DNA from: a virus
Length of the DNA stretch: 31,776 nucleotides
Virus record (IMG/VR): IMGVR_UViG_3300025130_000027
Coordinates: 1-31,776 of that record
Direction: 5' to 3' (one strand)
Shown: piece after piece, positions 9,050 through 17,146 of the stretch
How the letters are laid out: each line of letters starts with the position of its first letter
Numbering within the stretch: the stretch's first letter is position 1
Notes under the pieces: model-generated
Seen by the model: only the letters and a program-made list of their open reading frames with translations
Database searches by the model: none
Told to the model about the DNA's origin: nothing
Made by a program: the position numbers and the translations under genes

Positions 9050-12000
9050 TTATTTTACTTTTAAGCCATCCCGCTTGATCTCATTGATATCATTGGAGAG
9101 TTTCTCCAGCTTTTCGTTACATCCACGTGTGTTGTTATCGATTGATCTCAGAACATCCAGAGACTCATAACCGACATCAGCCAGATCATCCATCTTATCA
9201 TCCATGGAGGAGACGTGATCTTGCACCGATGTAAATAAGCCCTCAAGCTTTGTTCCTTGTTCTTGAGACATACTCTGAAAAGCACCTGCTCCGCCTTTTT
9301 GGGCAGCATCGCCATTCTCCCAGAGATCAAAGCCGTTCTTTTTAGCTTCTTCTTTCCACTTCTCCAGCCATTCCTGCGATGCATTCATGGATGATCCGAT
9401 ATTTTCGTAAAACTTTCCGATCAAATCCATTGCATCTTTGGCAATGTCTTCCTCTTTCTTTCCGGAGGAGTAGATACCTACGAGTTCATCTTCAAGCTTC
9501 TTGAATTTATCGGAAAAGAAAAGCGTATAAGCAACCTGCTTTCCAAGCTTCTCCAGAGCATCGGAGCCTTTCTGCCTAAAAATATCCCAAGCGTCAGCTC
9601 CGGTTGTAATTGCTTCGGTAAGTGCATCCATGACACCCGGACCAATATCGCCGAACGTATCTTGCAGGTAACTTCTTAATGCTTCTTCAGCCTCTTCAGC
9701 TTGCTGTTGCAAATCAATCATTGATTGTAACAGTGCTTTATTGGCATCACTCATCTTCTCGTTATTGAGAATAGCCTGAGCACGGGCTACGTTCAACTTA
9801 TTTTCTGCATCAAGCAAATCCGGATATACATCCAGTACACTGGAATAGATATCCTTACCTTTGCCCCAACCGAATAATCCTGTCTTCTTGTGACCTGTCA
9901 CAATCTCAATACCTGATAATCCGGCAATGCCTTCGCGATATGCATTAAGCTGCTTGACATAGGCATTAAGATCACCACCTTGATAAGAAGGGCGAGAACC
10001 GGAAAGCTCATTTTTGTAAGCTTCAAGAGCAGATCGATATATCTCTACGGCTTTCGTAGCCTTGACTATTTCATCATCGCCGAATATGGACGAGGCTTCT
10101 TTCATGAGCATATTCTGCTGCATAAGGAGCAGGTTGTATTCTCTCTGAGCTGCCAACTTAGCTGTGTTGATCTCCTCAAGTGCCTTCTGATGCTTTTCTT
10201 CTGCTTTTGACGCAAATGAAAACAGTGTTGACATGATTTGAACCGCTGTTCCGATGATCGCCAGAATAACAGATGCCTTCTCAACGGCACTAATACCTTC
10301 AGCAGCGCCTTTGGATAGAAGCATAATCCCGTCAATCATCGCAATCGCACCGCCTGCAATATTAGATGCAGCCTGAAGGGCTTCTTTAGTAGTGTCGTCG
10401 AGAAAGTCCATCGATGATATCATTCCGTCAACCTCTCCTTTACACTTCTTGATTGCTGCTGAAGTTCTATCCCACTTTTGAAGACCTTTTGGATCATCGA
10501 TTTCCTGTTCAGCCTTGACCGTTTTAAGTTCGTTCTGAAGCATGGTGATTTTAGCCCGGGCAACACCTGCCGCTTGCGAGTTCTTTCCGTCGCCCAATTC
10601 GGCTGCCTTGAGCATTTTCTCAGCACTGGAGAGCTGCTTTATCAGCTCTTCCATACTCATCCGTGATAATCGCGAAGCTAATACACGGAAAGACGTTTCT
10701 TTTGCCGCAACACTCATGTCAAGCGCCTGTTGCTCCTTTTCCATAGCCTGACGCGCCTGTTCGATATTATCATCAGAAGCACCGCCTGCTCTCAATTCTT
10801 CGACTTGAGACAGGAATTTCTTTTCAATCTCCAGACGCTGTTCAGCATAGGTTAGATAAGGCTTTAAAAGCTTATCATACTTCTCCTTTACTTTTTTAGA
10901 TTCATCCGTATCGATGGTGTCAACTTTATTCTCATAAGCCTTTTTAGCCGATGTTCGCATCGTATCGCTTTGGCTTTTGATCGTATCAGATTCTTTCGGA
11001 TCAACCTTTAGCCCGGCTTTCTGAGCTTTCTTTAAAGCTTCAATGCGCTTTTGTTCCTGCTCTGTAATCTGCTGAATTTCGCGGTCGTATTCAAGCTTTG
11101 CCTGAGCGCGCTTTTTCTCTGCGCCTTCTTTCATTGCTTCGATCTCCAGTTGAGCGATCTTTAACTCCGCATCAGCTCTGTATTGAGCTGTTTTATCTTC
11201 GGTTTCTTTATTCTTACCTTTCTTTCCTCCGGTAATAGCATCCAGCTTCTTTTGCTGCGCATCGATGTCTTTCTGGAGTGCATCATATTCTTCTTTTGAG
11301 ACAGCGCGTTTTTGCTGATCCTTCTTGATCTTGATTATATCTTCCATCTGGGCTACACTCCCGGCTACAATCTCCTGAGTTTTTAAGCCCATATCTGCGA
11401 CTAGTTTATCCGCTTGCTCTGAGTACTCTTCACCCATGCGAATGAGGTTCTCGCCATCTTTGAAGATGTCTTCCGCCTCTTTTTTAGCTTTAACTCTTTC
11501 AGGATTTTCATATTCTACACTTTTCCATGAAGAAGATTTAAATACATCAATGACATTATCAGCCTCGCTGTATGTATGTGTCTTCTTCTCAGGCATAGCA
11601 TCCGCTTTTTGCATCTTTTCAATAGCCTCTTTAAAGCGTTCCCCGGCGATTTCCATAGCTGCGGCTGCCTTAGCTCTTTCAATCAATGATTGCACGAAAC
11701 GATCAGTTCCGTCATTAAATAGTGTTTCGGCATTATTGACATCCAAAACGGAAACTTCCAGCTTCTTGAATGCGTCCTGATTATCGGAAATGAATTGCTT
11801 TTGTTTAGTGAGATCACCCTCCATATCCTTCCATTTCTGCTGAAGATCCTTGTAGGAGGAAATTAGTTTTGTTGCCGATTCCGAAACAGCCTTTCTGAAG
11901 TCTTCATTTGTCGTAATCGTATCAGAAAGCATTTTTTTTGCTCCACCCAGTGACTTTGTCCAGTTAACGATCTCTTTACCATAGACAACAAGAAGGGTAA

Positions 12001-12556
12001 TTCCTGTTACAAGTGCTGTTTGCCAAGAGAGCACGCCACCTAAAACCTGCTTCCATACAGGAGTCGCCTTTTGCCCTGCTGCCGTTAAAGCATTGTATTC
12101 GTTTTTTGCTTTGGTTATTTCATCCGTTAACATCGGAAGGTTGTTTGATATCGCAAGAAAGAACATCTGGGGACCCATCGCCAAAGACGGTAATTCACGC
12201 GCTACCTGCTGAATTTGGAAGTTCAGCATATTTAGCTTTTTGATCTGCGGTGTTGGATCCGCGATCGGTGCATTTACTGGCTTACTTTGCTGTGCTTGTA
12301 ATTCAGTGAGCTCTTTCTTTAGCTCCTCGATGCGTGCCGTATAAGCTTTAACCTCTGCTTCATTTTGTTCGAAATTGGCGCTTTCCCCGGCTTTAGAATG
12401 AGCCTTTTGAAGCGAATACAGAGCACGTTCCAGTACATCGATCAAAAGAGTCTGATTCTGTATCTTCTCATCAAGTGTATCCATCGAGTCGTTGACGTTT
12501 TTAAAGCTGCCAAGCGCACCGTTACGCATTATGAATTCAAGTTCTACGGGTTCCAT
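9050..12556 (-). CDS. Tail tape measure protein
   Basis: A 1168-residue protein, the longest in the window. It is mostly helical with long coiled coils (residues about 420-640, rich in Lys/Glu/Ala/Gln) and two hydrophobic segments, about 170-196 (WQTALVTGITLLVVYG) and about 740-785 (GGAIAMIDGIMLL ... VILAIIGTAVQIMSTLFSF). These are hallmarks of proteins that set tail length and later help DNA cross the membrane. At the usual rule of about 1.5 angstrom per residue this predicts a tail near 175 nm, typical of siphoviruses. The start at 12556 overlaps the end of the frameshifted chaperone frame (12537), as in many phages. It is flanked by tail chaperones and the distal tail gene. The gene is noticeably richer in CG-containing codons than the flanking AT-rich modules. 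Confidence 0.9.
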   Translation of the reverse strand: MEPVELEFIMRNGALGSFKNVNDSMDTLDEKIQNQTLLIDVLERALYSLQKAHSKAGESANFEQNEAEVKAYTARIEELKKELTELQAQQSKPVNAPIADPTPQIKKLNMLNFQIQQVARELPSLAMGPQMFFLAISNNLPMLTDEITKAKNEYNALTAAGQKATPVWKQVLGGVLSWQTALVTGITLLVVYGKEIVNWTKSLGGAKKMLSDTITTNEDFRKAVSESATKLISSYKDLQQKWKDMEGDLTKQKQFISDNQDAFKKLEVSVLDVNNAETLFNDGTDRFVQSLIERAKAAAAMEIAGERFKEAIEKMQKADAMPEKKTHTYSEADNVIDVFKSSSWKSVEYENPERVKAKKEAEDIFKDGENLIRMGEEYSEQADKLVADMGLKTQEIVAGSVAQMEDIIKIKKDQQKRAVSKEEYDALQKDIDAQQKKLDAITGGKKGKNKETEDKTAQYRADAELKIAQLEIEAMKEGAEKKRAQAKLEYDREIQQITEQEQKRIEALKKAQKAGLKVDPKESDTIKSQSDTMRTSAKKAYENKVDTIDTDESKKVKEKYDKLLKPYLTYAEQRLEIEKKFLSQVEELRAGGASDDNIEQARQAMEKEQQALDMSVAAKETSFRVLASRLSRMSMEELIKQLSSAEKMLKAAELGDGKNSQAAGVARAKITMLQNELKTVKAEQEIDDPKGLQKWDRTSAAIKKCKGEVDGMISSMDFLDDTTKEALQAASNIAGGAIAMIDGIMLLSKGAAEGISAVEKASVILAIIGTAVQIMSTLFSFASKAEEKHQKALEEINTAKLAAQREYNLLLMQQNMLMKEASSIFGDDEIVKATKAVEIYRSALEAYKNELSGSRPSYQGGDLNAYVKQLNAYREGIAGLSGIEIVTGHKKTGLFGWGKGKDIYSSVLDVYPDLLDAENKLNVARAQAILNNEKMSDANKALLQSMIDLQQQAEEAEEALRSYLQDTFGDIGPGVMDALTEAITTGADAWDIFRQKGSDALEKLGKQVAYTLFFSDKFKKLEDELVGIYSSGKKEEDIAKDAMDLIGKFYENIGSSMNASQEWLEKWKEEAKKNGFDLWENGDAAQKGGAGAFQSMSQEQGTKLEGLFTSVQDHVSSMDDKMDDLADVGYESLDVLRSIDNNTRGCNEKLEKLSNDINEIKRDGLKVK

Positions 12557-12872
12557 CGGAGTTCAATTTAGTTTGAAAAAATGATACGGCTGAGCTTTTG
12601 CGGCTTCCGGGTGAAGCATCCGAAGAAGCTTTCTTTTTCGTTACGTACCGGGGCGCATCGATCAGCATATAGATAAGCTGTGTATAGGGAATCTGCCAAA
12701 GTATGTAATCCATACTCCAGCCTGTGCTCTGAATAATCTGCCAGAATAGGCCAAAGGGGCTATGAGAATTTTCGAATGTCTTTAACTCCCCTTCTTTAGA
12801 TGTTGGCTCAGACGTGGCTTCATCAGGTTCACCTGATCTACCGATCTGATAATGCGTATAAAAGACTTTGTG
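12537..12872 (-). CDS. Tail assembly chaperone C-terminal extension, reached by -1 frameshift (gpGT-type)
   Basis: In the -1 register of the short chaperone, the frame is open from just after a TGA (12873-12875) to a TGA at 12537-12539. The overlap codes a hydrophilic linker (SGEPDEATSEPTSKEGEL). The unique part reads FGLFWQIIQSTGWSMDYILW and QIPYTQLIYMLIDAPRY, rich in aromatics like the T domain of gpGT that recruits the tube protein, then a basic tail. There is no sensible ATG at its head, so translation by slippage from the upstream frame is the likely route. No perfect heptamer is seen; candidates are T TTT ATA (12857-12863) and G GGG AGT (12785-12791). The extension overlaps the tape measure start by 20 bases. 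Confidence 0.65.
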   Translation of the reverse strand, partial: HKVFYTHYQIGRSGEPDEATSEPTSKEGELKTFENSHSPFGLFWQIIQSTGWSMDYILWQIPYTQLIYMLIDAPRYVTKKKASSDASPGSRKSSAVSFFQTKLNSDGTRRT

Positions 12873-13234
12873 TCAAGCATGGAAAGAAGCTGATACCACG
12901 CTTCGTGCAGCATGGCAGGCTTCATACGCCATAGAAGTATAAAAGCAAGAAGCGGCGCAAGAAGCTTTCCACTCCAGTATCCTCTTACTATGGCGTATGC
13001 AACCATACGGGCTATTGTTTTTCCGTGCTTGAGGTGTATTTCCATGACCTGCTCATAACTCATATTCTCCAGAGATTTCTTTTCTATGCCCATAGAAAGG
13101 TATAGTCTCGAGATCCGCAACAGTGAACCTGCATAAGGAGCTTTCATCACCAGTCTGGGAGTATATCCAAAGATCGGGCGCAGCGGTATGCTGACACCCA
13201 GATCTAAGATTGTTTTATTAAATTGCTCTTGCAT
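12782..13234 (-). CDS. Tail assembly chaperone, short form (gpG-type)
   Basis: A 150-residue, mostly helical protein between the tail tube and tape measure genes, the invariant position of the siphovirus tail assembly chaperone. It starts MQEQFNKTILDLGV and ends HLKKGS. A second open frame overlaps its 3' end in the -1 register and continues to the tape measure start (12537-12872), so this is probably the unshifted product of a frameshifting pair that coats the tape measure protein during tail assembly. Sequence alone would not identify it; the call comes from gene order and the overlapping frame. Confidence 0.7.
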   Translation of the reverse strand: MQEQFNKTILDLGVSIPLRPIFGYTPRLVMKAPYAGSLLRISRLYLSMGIEKKSLENMSYEQVMEIHLKHGKTIARMVAYAIVRGYWSGKLLAPLLAFILLWRMKPAMLHEAWYQLLSMLDTKSFIRIIRSVDQVNLMKPRLSQHLKKGS

Positions 13235-13269
13235 TTAATTAGTATTTAATCGGTGATTGAACAGTATTT

Positions 13270-13773
13270 TCAACCTGTCGGCGTAGCATCCGGATCAACA
13301 CCCGGAGGGAAGATTTCCCACGTTTTGCCTGCATCATCTTCCATAACGTCAACCTCACAATCAATAGTAAGTGTTTCATTTGAATTGATTTTACCGCCAA
13401 GCATACCTGACATCGAACCCTTATAAATGCGGATAAGATGCCCTGAGTCACATTTGATGTTGAATACGCCTTCAATACCTGAAAATTTAGCAGGTGGAGT
13501 ATACGCACCATTAGCAGCAACCGTGCCGCCTAATACAGCTTTACAGTTGGCACCATCCAATTGCAGTAAGCGGAAAGCAAGCACTGTACTACCGGGTTTA
13601 CCGGGCAGTGTTTTTGAAGGCCCCTTCTTTTTCTGCGCTGCATATATTTTGACTTTTCCGGGCTTTTCCCCTCCGAAGCCAATTCCATCCTCATGAATAT
13701 CTCCCAAAGCTGTTTCTCCAATCCTAAAGGAGTCTAATCCGGAGATATATCCGTCATTATTCACTTGTCCCAT
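13270..13773 (-). CDS. Major tail tube protein (internal start)
   Basis: Starting at the ATG at 13773 (MGQVNNDGYISGLDSFRIG) this gives a compact 167-residue beta-rich protein. It lies directly before the tail chaperones, the standard place for the tube subunit of siphoviruses. The A-rich stretch before this ATG (AATCAATAAAT) resembles the start contexts of the other late genes in the window, supporting an internal start even though the upstream frame is open. Features include the Gly-rich loop GIGFGGEKPGKVKIYAAQKK, a core LAFRLLQLDGANCKAVLGG and a Pro-rich end PPGVDPDATPTG. It should polymerise into hexamer rings around the tape measure. Free tube subunit made from this start is probably essential; a membrane-anchored fusion could not form a tail. 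Confidence 0.65.
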   Translation of the reverse strand: MGQVNNDGYISGLDSFRIGETALGDIHEDGIGFGGEKPGKVKIYAAQKKKGPSKTLPGKPGSTVLAFRLLQLDGANCKAVLGGTVAANGAYTPPAKFSGIEGVFNIKCDSGHLIRIYKGSMSGMLGGKINSNETLTIDCEVDVMEDDAGKTWEIFPPGVDPDATPTG

Positions 13774-14286
13774 ATTTATTGATTTAGTCTTTATAATTAC
13801 ATATACTGAAAAGATTGCCATGAGCAGTACTCCGATTAAGAATCCTTGTAGATAGCATCTAAATGGAGATACGCTCTTTTTCGTTTCGACCGTTTCAGTG
13901 TCGCTTCTGATCCGGGTGCGATCAAGTTCTGCGTATAGCTTTTCGACCTCACGTTGTAAAGAATCACAGACAGCTGTGATTACAATTGAATCGCCTTCGC
14001 GTCGGATATCAATATTAGCTCTGTCTTCTTTGGCCGTGAAGCTCGCACCGGGTGGAAGACTATGGAGGGTCTCTGTCGCGATCTGCATCTTCGCCGTCGA
14101 TTTCGGAACGGGCAGCAGGTGCGTCTCTTTGATGATTACCTGTGTTTGCTCCAGTGTATCCCTCGATGATTGCAGTACTGTCTGCTTTGTTGTGTTGCAA
14201 GCGCATAGGACAGCGAGAATAATACTTACAGGTAGTAGCACTAACAATAATTTGTTGCAGCTTAGCGAGAGTTCTGCGAAGGTCAT
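13270..14286 (-). CDS. Spanin-like lysis lipoprotein (residues 1-171) running in frame into the tail tube protein
   Basis: One uninterrupted 338-codon frame joins two normally separate proteins. Residues 1-30 form a lipoprotein signal (hydrophobic LLLVLLPVSIILAVL, lipobox L-C-A-C, modified Cys30). Residues 31-140 are a hydrophilic periplasmic part with heptad-like helix (about 105-128). Residues 145-166 are a membrane segment (GFLIGVLLMAIFSVYVII). A lipid anchor at one end and a membrane helix at the other is the layout of unimolecular spanins, which link outer and inner membranes and fuse them at lysis. The gene overlaps the preceding membrane-protein gene by 227 bases, as Rz1 genes overlap Rz. 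Beyond residue 171 the frame continues as a tail tube protein that has its own start at 13773. A TAA just ahead of that ATG is out of frame by one base, so a one-base indel may have removed the original stop. Confidence 0.6.
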   Translation of the reverse strand: MTFAELSLSCNKLLLVLLPVSIILAVLCACNTTKQTVLQSSRDTLEQTQVIIKETHLLPVPKSTAKMQIATETLHSLPPGASFTAKEDRANIDIRREGDSIVITAVCDSLQREVEKLYAELDRTRIRSDTETVETKKSVSPFRCYLQGFLIGVLLMAIFSVYVIIKTKSINMGQVNNDGYISGLDSFRIGETALGDIHEDGIGFGGEKPGKVKIYAAQKKKGPSKTLPGKPGSTVLAFRLLQLDGANCKAVLGGTVAANGAYTPPAKFSGIEGVFNIKCDSGHLIRIYKGSMSGMLGGKINSNETLTIDCEVDVMEDDAGKTWEIFPPGVDPDATPTG

Positions 14287-14467
14287 TGGTCTGTTGTTGT
14301 TGATTGATAATAGTGTTACTTAAATCCTCGTACATACTTTTGTATGTGTCATGTACTTCTTTGCGAGATCGGGTATGGTAGAGCTTTCTATTGACAAGCC
14401 ATGTGGCTATCGAAGCGAACACCCCCGAAGGCAGGCAATACATTAATAGCTCTACCACTTTATCCAT
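14060..14467 (-). CDS. Small membrane protein with coiled coil, holin- or i-spanin-like
   Basis: A 135-residue protein located between the amidase and the spanin-like gene. It has one N-terminal membrane segment (VVELLMYCLPSGVFASIATWLV, about 4-25), a basic patch (NRKLYHTRSRK) and a Gln-rich coiled coil (about 36-75). Then comes a Cys pair motif CKYYSRCPMR that recurs at the end of such proteins in Bacteroides phages as far as I recall. The last 75 codons overlap the spanin-like gene in another frame. One membrane helix plus periplasmic coiled coil with a nested lipoprotein gene is the Rz/Rz1 pattern, so it may be the inner-membrane spanin. Alternatively it is the holin, since no other candidate is in the lysis cassette. 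I cannot decide between these. Confidence 0.6.
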   Translation of the reverse strand: MDKVVELLMYCLPSGVFASIATWLVNRKLYHTRSRKEVHDTYKSMYEDLSNTIINQQQQTNDLRRTLAKLQQIIVSATTCKYYSRCPMRLQHNKADSTAIIEGYTGANTGNHQRDAPAARSEIDGEDADRDRDPP

Positions 14468-14472
14468 GATCC

Positions 14473-14937
14473 TTATTGTTTAATACCTATTGAGATAAGC
14501 CACGATTTAACATCAAATGATGGACAGGCTTTTGCTGCCAGATCACAGTGACCGACGATCTTCACTTTCGGATATTGTTTATGAAATGATTTCACGTATA
14601 ACTCAAGAGCAGCCTTTTGACCATCAGTACGGGTATCCTTTGGATTACCTGATTTATCGCAACCGCCTGCATAGACAATGTGTCTTGAGTAAGAGTTGTG
14701 ACCCGATGCACCGTTTGTGATCTCCCAAGAGTCCACCGTATCGTCTTCGTTGTTTTTCACCAAGCGGACAACTTTGCCACTTAGTTCAAACAGATCAGTA
14801 TAACCCACCTGTTTCCATCCATTTCCGCCTTTATCCTTTGGCGATGTATGCCAGTGACGGATATCCTTTTCGGTTACTTCTCTACCTTCTGGTGTTGCTG
14901 TACAGTGAATAACCAGGTACTTTAGTTTATTCGCCAT
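14473..14937 (-). CDS. N-acetylmuramoyl-L-alanine amidase endolysin (T7 lysozyme type, Amidase_2)
   Basis: A 154-residue zinc amidase that cuts the bond between N-acetylmuramic acid and L-alanine in peptidoglycan. Zinc ligands are visible as H11 (VIHCTAT), H130 (GHCDL) and C138 (AKACPSFD). Catalytic partners Y46 (GYTDLF) and K136 match the T7 lysozyme set, with identical spacing between the second His, the Lys and the Cys (6 and 8 residues). The length matches T7 lysozyme (151). There is no signal peptide, so release needs a holin. It heads the lysis cassette: the membrane protein gene follows after 5 bases and the spanin-like gene after that. It lies near the boundary where the GC-richer tail and lysis module gives way to the AT-richer capsid genes. 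Confidence 0.95.
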   Translation of the reverse strand: MANKLKYLVIHCTATPEGREVTEKDIRHWHTSPKDKGGNGWKQVGYTDLFELSGKVVRLVKNNEDDTVDSWEITNGASGHNSYSRHIVYAGGCDKSGNPKDTRTDGQKAALELYVKSFHKQYPKVKIVGHCDLAAKACPSFDVKSWLISIGIKQ

Positions 14938-14939
14938 AA

Positions 14940-15125
14940 TTAACCAATTGGAAGGATATATTCAGCTAGATCTCGCTCAACTACATCAGCAGCTCTTTCG
15001 CTTTCAAACTCTAGCTCATCTCCTGGTTCATAACGCACCTTATTATTGAACTTATCCAAAAAAGGTTGAATAACTTTGATTTTTACAGCAATCGTTCTTT
15101 CTGTTTTTAAATCTTTATTTGACAT
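14940..15125 (-). CDS. Small head-proximal protein of unknown function (FluMu gp35-like by pattern)
   Basis: The start at 15125 gives MSNKDLKTERTIAVK and a 61-residue protein that fits exactly between the capsid stop (15151) and the amidase start. A longer frame reaching 15224 would overlap the capsid gene and is unlikely. The core VIQPFLDKFNNKVRYEPGDE, followed by EFESERAADVVERDLAEYI, resembles short proteins found next to the capsid gene in Mu-like and Bacteroides phages: a basic strand, a charged Tyr-x-Pro-Gly turn and an acidic helix. A role in head completion or decoration is possible but not shown. Confidence 0.6.
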   Translation of the reverse strand: MSNKDLKTERTIAVKIKVIQPFLDKFNNKVRYEPGDELEFESERAADVVERDLAEYILPIG

Positions 15126-15150
15126 GACTTCTATATATTTATTTATTGGA

Positions 15151-16113
15151 TCACCCCTGAGGTGTAGGGTTAAAGACTGGAGATTGACGTGCATCAAGAA
15201 TAATGACCTCTTCTCCGAATGCAATATTAGTATCTACCTTCATAAGCATTTTAAAGAAGTATAGCTCTCCTGCATTGGATAGCGGACCAATCTTAATTAC
15301 ATTTTCATCGTCTTCAAAGGCAACAGCAGCAAATAGATTGGAGGTTAGTTGGTCTTGTGAACACAAAGTTGCAATAATTAGACCCTCAGGCATGGCTGCC
15401 AAATCATGTATCGCAATGTTTTTGTAACGCTTCTTATTAACCTCCGTTTCAGATGCATTTTTACCATCACGAGCTGTTAATTCATCATCATATTTATCCC
15501 AGTCCTCAATAGACATGATAAATTTGAGATTAGGATTTTTCTTTAATTCTTTTGGCATTGATTTATGCATTGCCTTAAGACGTGCTGTGATTGTTGTTTC
15601 AGTTGGTTTGGCAACAACAACGATATCACTATCCTTAGTCATTTGCTTTAGGATACCATCAAAGAGTTTAGTATCATCATTACTATCCTCATACTCCCCG
15701 TTGATATAATGATCCCCGAGCTCAAACTCAACTTGTTTGGCCAGAGCATCCAATAATGCATTTTGACCAACTGTTGGAAGTTCTGCGAATACTAGAGGAC
15801 CTGTTGGTTGATACTTTCGCCAATACTGCTCAAAGGTTCGAGGATTAAAAACTGTGAAAGCCATGAAGTCTTTTGGCTCCAGCTTTTTGTGTGAGATATC
15901 AAATTTACCTTTAGAGTCATTCAGTGTTGGCTCCTCTTTGCGCTTTTGAAGCATCTTATCCGTCTTTAAACGAGGGATAGTGATTTTCTTTTGTACGTTC
16001 GGAATGACACAAATAAGTCCTTCTCCTACTAGTTCATTCCCAGTGGCGGCACGTGTCAATAATGACTCGAGTACCTCACCATCATAATTTGAATTAGTTA
16101 ATACAATAGGCAT
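15151..16113 (-). CDS. Major capsid protein
   Basis: The start at 16113 (MPIVLTNSNYDGEVLESLLT) gives 320 residues; the open frame to 16209 would overlap the protease gene. The protein has the composition of an HK97-fold capsid subunit: an early helix with LLTRAATGNELV, a central region FMAFTVFNPRTFEQYWRKY, a long middle with FELGDHYINGEYED and IMSIEDWDKYDDEL, and a C-terminal PVFNPTPQG. It follows the ClpP-type protease/scaffold gene by 19 bases, which is the Mu I-T order. It should form the head shell after scaffold cleavage. Family identity is from context and overall pattern rather than one diagnostic motif. Confidence 0.85.
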   Translation of the reverse strand: MPIVLTNSNYDGEVLESLLTRAATGNELVGEGLICVIPNVQKKITIPRLKTDKMLQKRKEEPTLNDSKGKFDISHKKLEPKDFMAFTVFNPRTFEQYWRKYQPTGPLVFAELPTVGQNALLDALAKQVEFELGDHYINGEYEDSNDDTKLFDGILKQMTKDSDIVVVAKPTETTITARLKAMHKSMPKELKKNPNLKFIMSIEDWDKYDDELTARDGKNASETEVNKKRYKNIAIHDLAAMPEGLIIATLCSQDQLTSNLFAAVAFEDDENVIKIGPLSNAGELYFFKMLMKVDTNIAFGEEVIILDARQSPVFNPTPQG

Positions 16114-16132
16114 AATTATAATTATTAGTTGG

Positions 16133-17146
16133 TTACAGTTTGTTTTTTTCTTTAATCTCCTGCTGACGTTTATCCCATACAGAAGTGTTAGGCTCAATAG
16201 ACCCTTCATGCAAATTCTGCATTACTCGTCTTTTGGCAGGGATAGCAGCTAAGGCAGCTTTTCCATCCTCTAGGTTTATATTGAGAATATTCTCAAAGAT
16301 TGGACGGCTCTGTGAATTTATACGTTCTTCTCCCTCTGCTTTATCAAGTATATCCTTGATTTCTGCTTTAAGAGATTGTTGTTCTTTCTCCCTGTAAGCT
16401 TGAAGCTCAATCTCTAGCGTTGCACTTTTACTTGCATTGGACTCCATCTCTGAAATCCTGTTGATCACATCCTGATCAGTTACACAATTGGCAAATGAAG
16501 GACGTTTCCTTAACTCTTGAAAATTCATATCTTCTTGTTTTTGTGGTTCGGTGAACCGATTCATAAATGTTTTGTAAATCGCTTGCGGTTCAGAGTCTTC
16601 AACTGGATCAGTATTGTAGATTCCATTGATCAACCCCATATCTAGGGCTTCCTGTGCCGTCAGCCAATGATCTGTGCCATCAAAATATTGTGCCTTGATA
16701 TCCTCAACGGTTTTACCCGATTTATTGGAAATTACCTCAGCCAAGATATTCTCCAGTGCTTCATACTCTTCTATAATGCTTTTGAGTTCGGACTTTGACC
16801 CGAACCAACCGCCTGAGATGGCATGAATCATTAGTTTAGCATACTTACCCATGTATAAAGGTTTTCCGCATAGTGCTATTATTGATGCGATTGAAGCTGC
16901 AACACCATCAATATAGATAGACATAGGAATGGTGGTTTGTTTGAATGCTTGATAGATAGCTAGTCCTGCATATACATCACCTCCATTGGAATTTATCCTT
17001 ACATCTAAATGCTTGCCCGAGTCTGCTATCTCCGAAAGCTCTTTGACGATCTCCTCTGGATTACACTCGGCCCATCGACCAATCTCTCCATATAGCTGAA
17101 TGCAGTGTGAGCCTTCACCTGCAATGACGTTAAAATATCGTCTCAT
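16133..17146 (-). CDS. Prohead protease (ClpP-like, S14) with C-terminal scaffold domain
   Basis: A 337-residue protein with two parts. Residues 1-185 form a ClpP/crotonase fold: the substrate-strand NSNGGDVYAGLAIYQAF, catalytic serine S85 in DGVAASIAS, histidine H108 in LMIHAISGG and aspartate D159 ahead of HWLTAQEALDMGLING. Residues 210-337 are helical and charged (EMESNASKSATLEIELQAYR ...), as expected of an internal scaffold that is cleaved off after the head assembles. It is the first gene of the leftward late block and starts at the divergent region 17147-17330. The next gene is the capsid. It corresponds to Mu gpI/gpZ. Confidence 0.93.
   Translation of the reverse strand: MRRYFNVIAGEGSHCIQLYGEIGRWAECNPEEIVKELSEIADSGKHLDVRINSNGGDVYAGLAIYQAFKQTTIPMSIYIDGVAASIASIIALCGKPLYMGKYAKLMIHAISGGWFGSKSELKSIIEEYEALENILAEVISNKSGKTVEDIKAQYFDGTDHWLTAQEALDMGLINGIYNTDPVEDSEPQAIYKTFMNRFTEPQKQEDMNFQELRKRPSFANCVTDQDVINRISEMESNASKSATLEIELQAYREKEQQSLKAEIKDILDKAEGEERINSQSRPIFENILNINLEDGKAALAAIPAKRRVMQNLHEGSIEPNTSVWDKRQQEIKEKNKL

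Noticed and set aside
11436-11780. Plus-strand open frame of 114 codons inside the tape measure gene
   Set aside because: It is antisense to a convincing coiled-coil coding region, has Ser/Leu-rich low-information content and no start context; it is a shadow frame.
13898-14323. Plus-strand open frame of 141 codons across the lysis genes
   Set aside because: It runs opposite to two overlapping lysis genes already sharing this DNA, and its composition is that of a reverse-complement shadow.
15126-15224. Extended start for the 61-residue gene upstream of 15125
   Set aside because: The extension lies inside the capsid gene 3' end; the ATG at 15125 follows the capsid stop and fits operon spacing.
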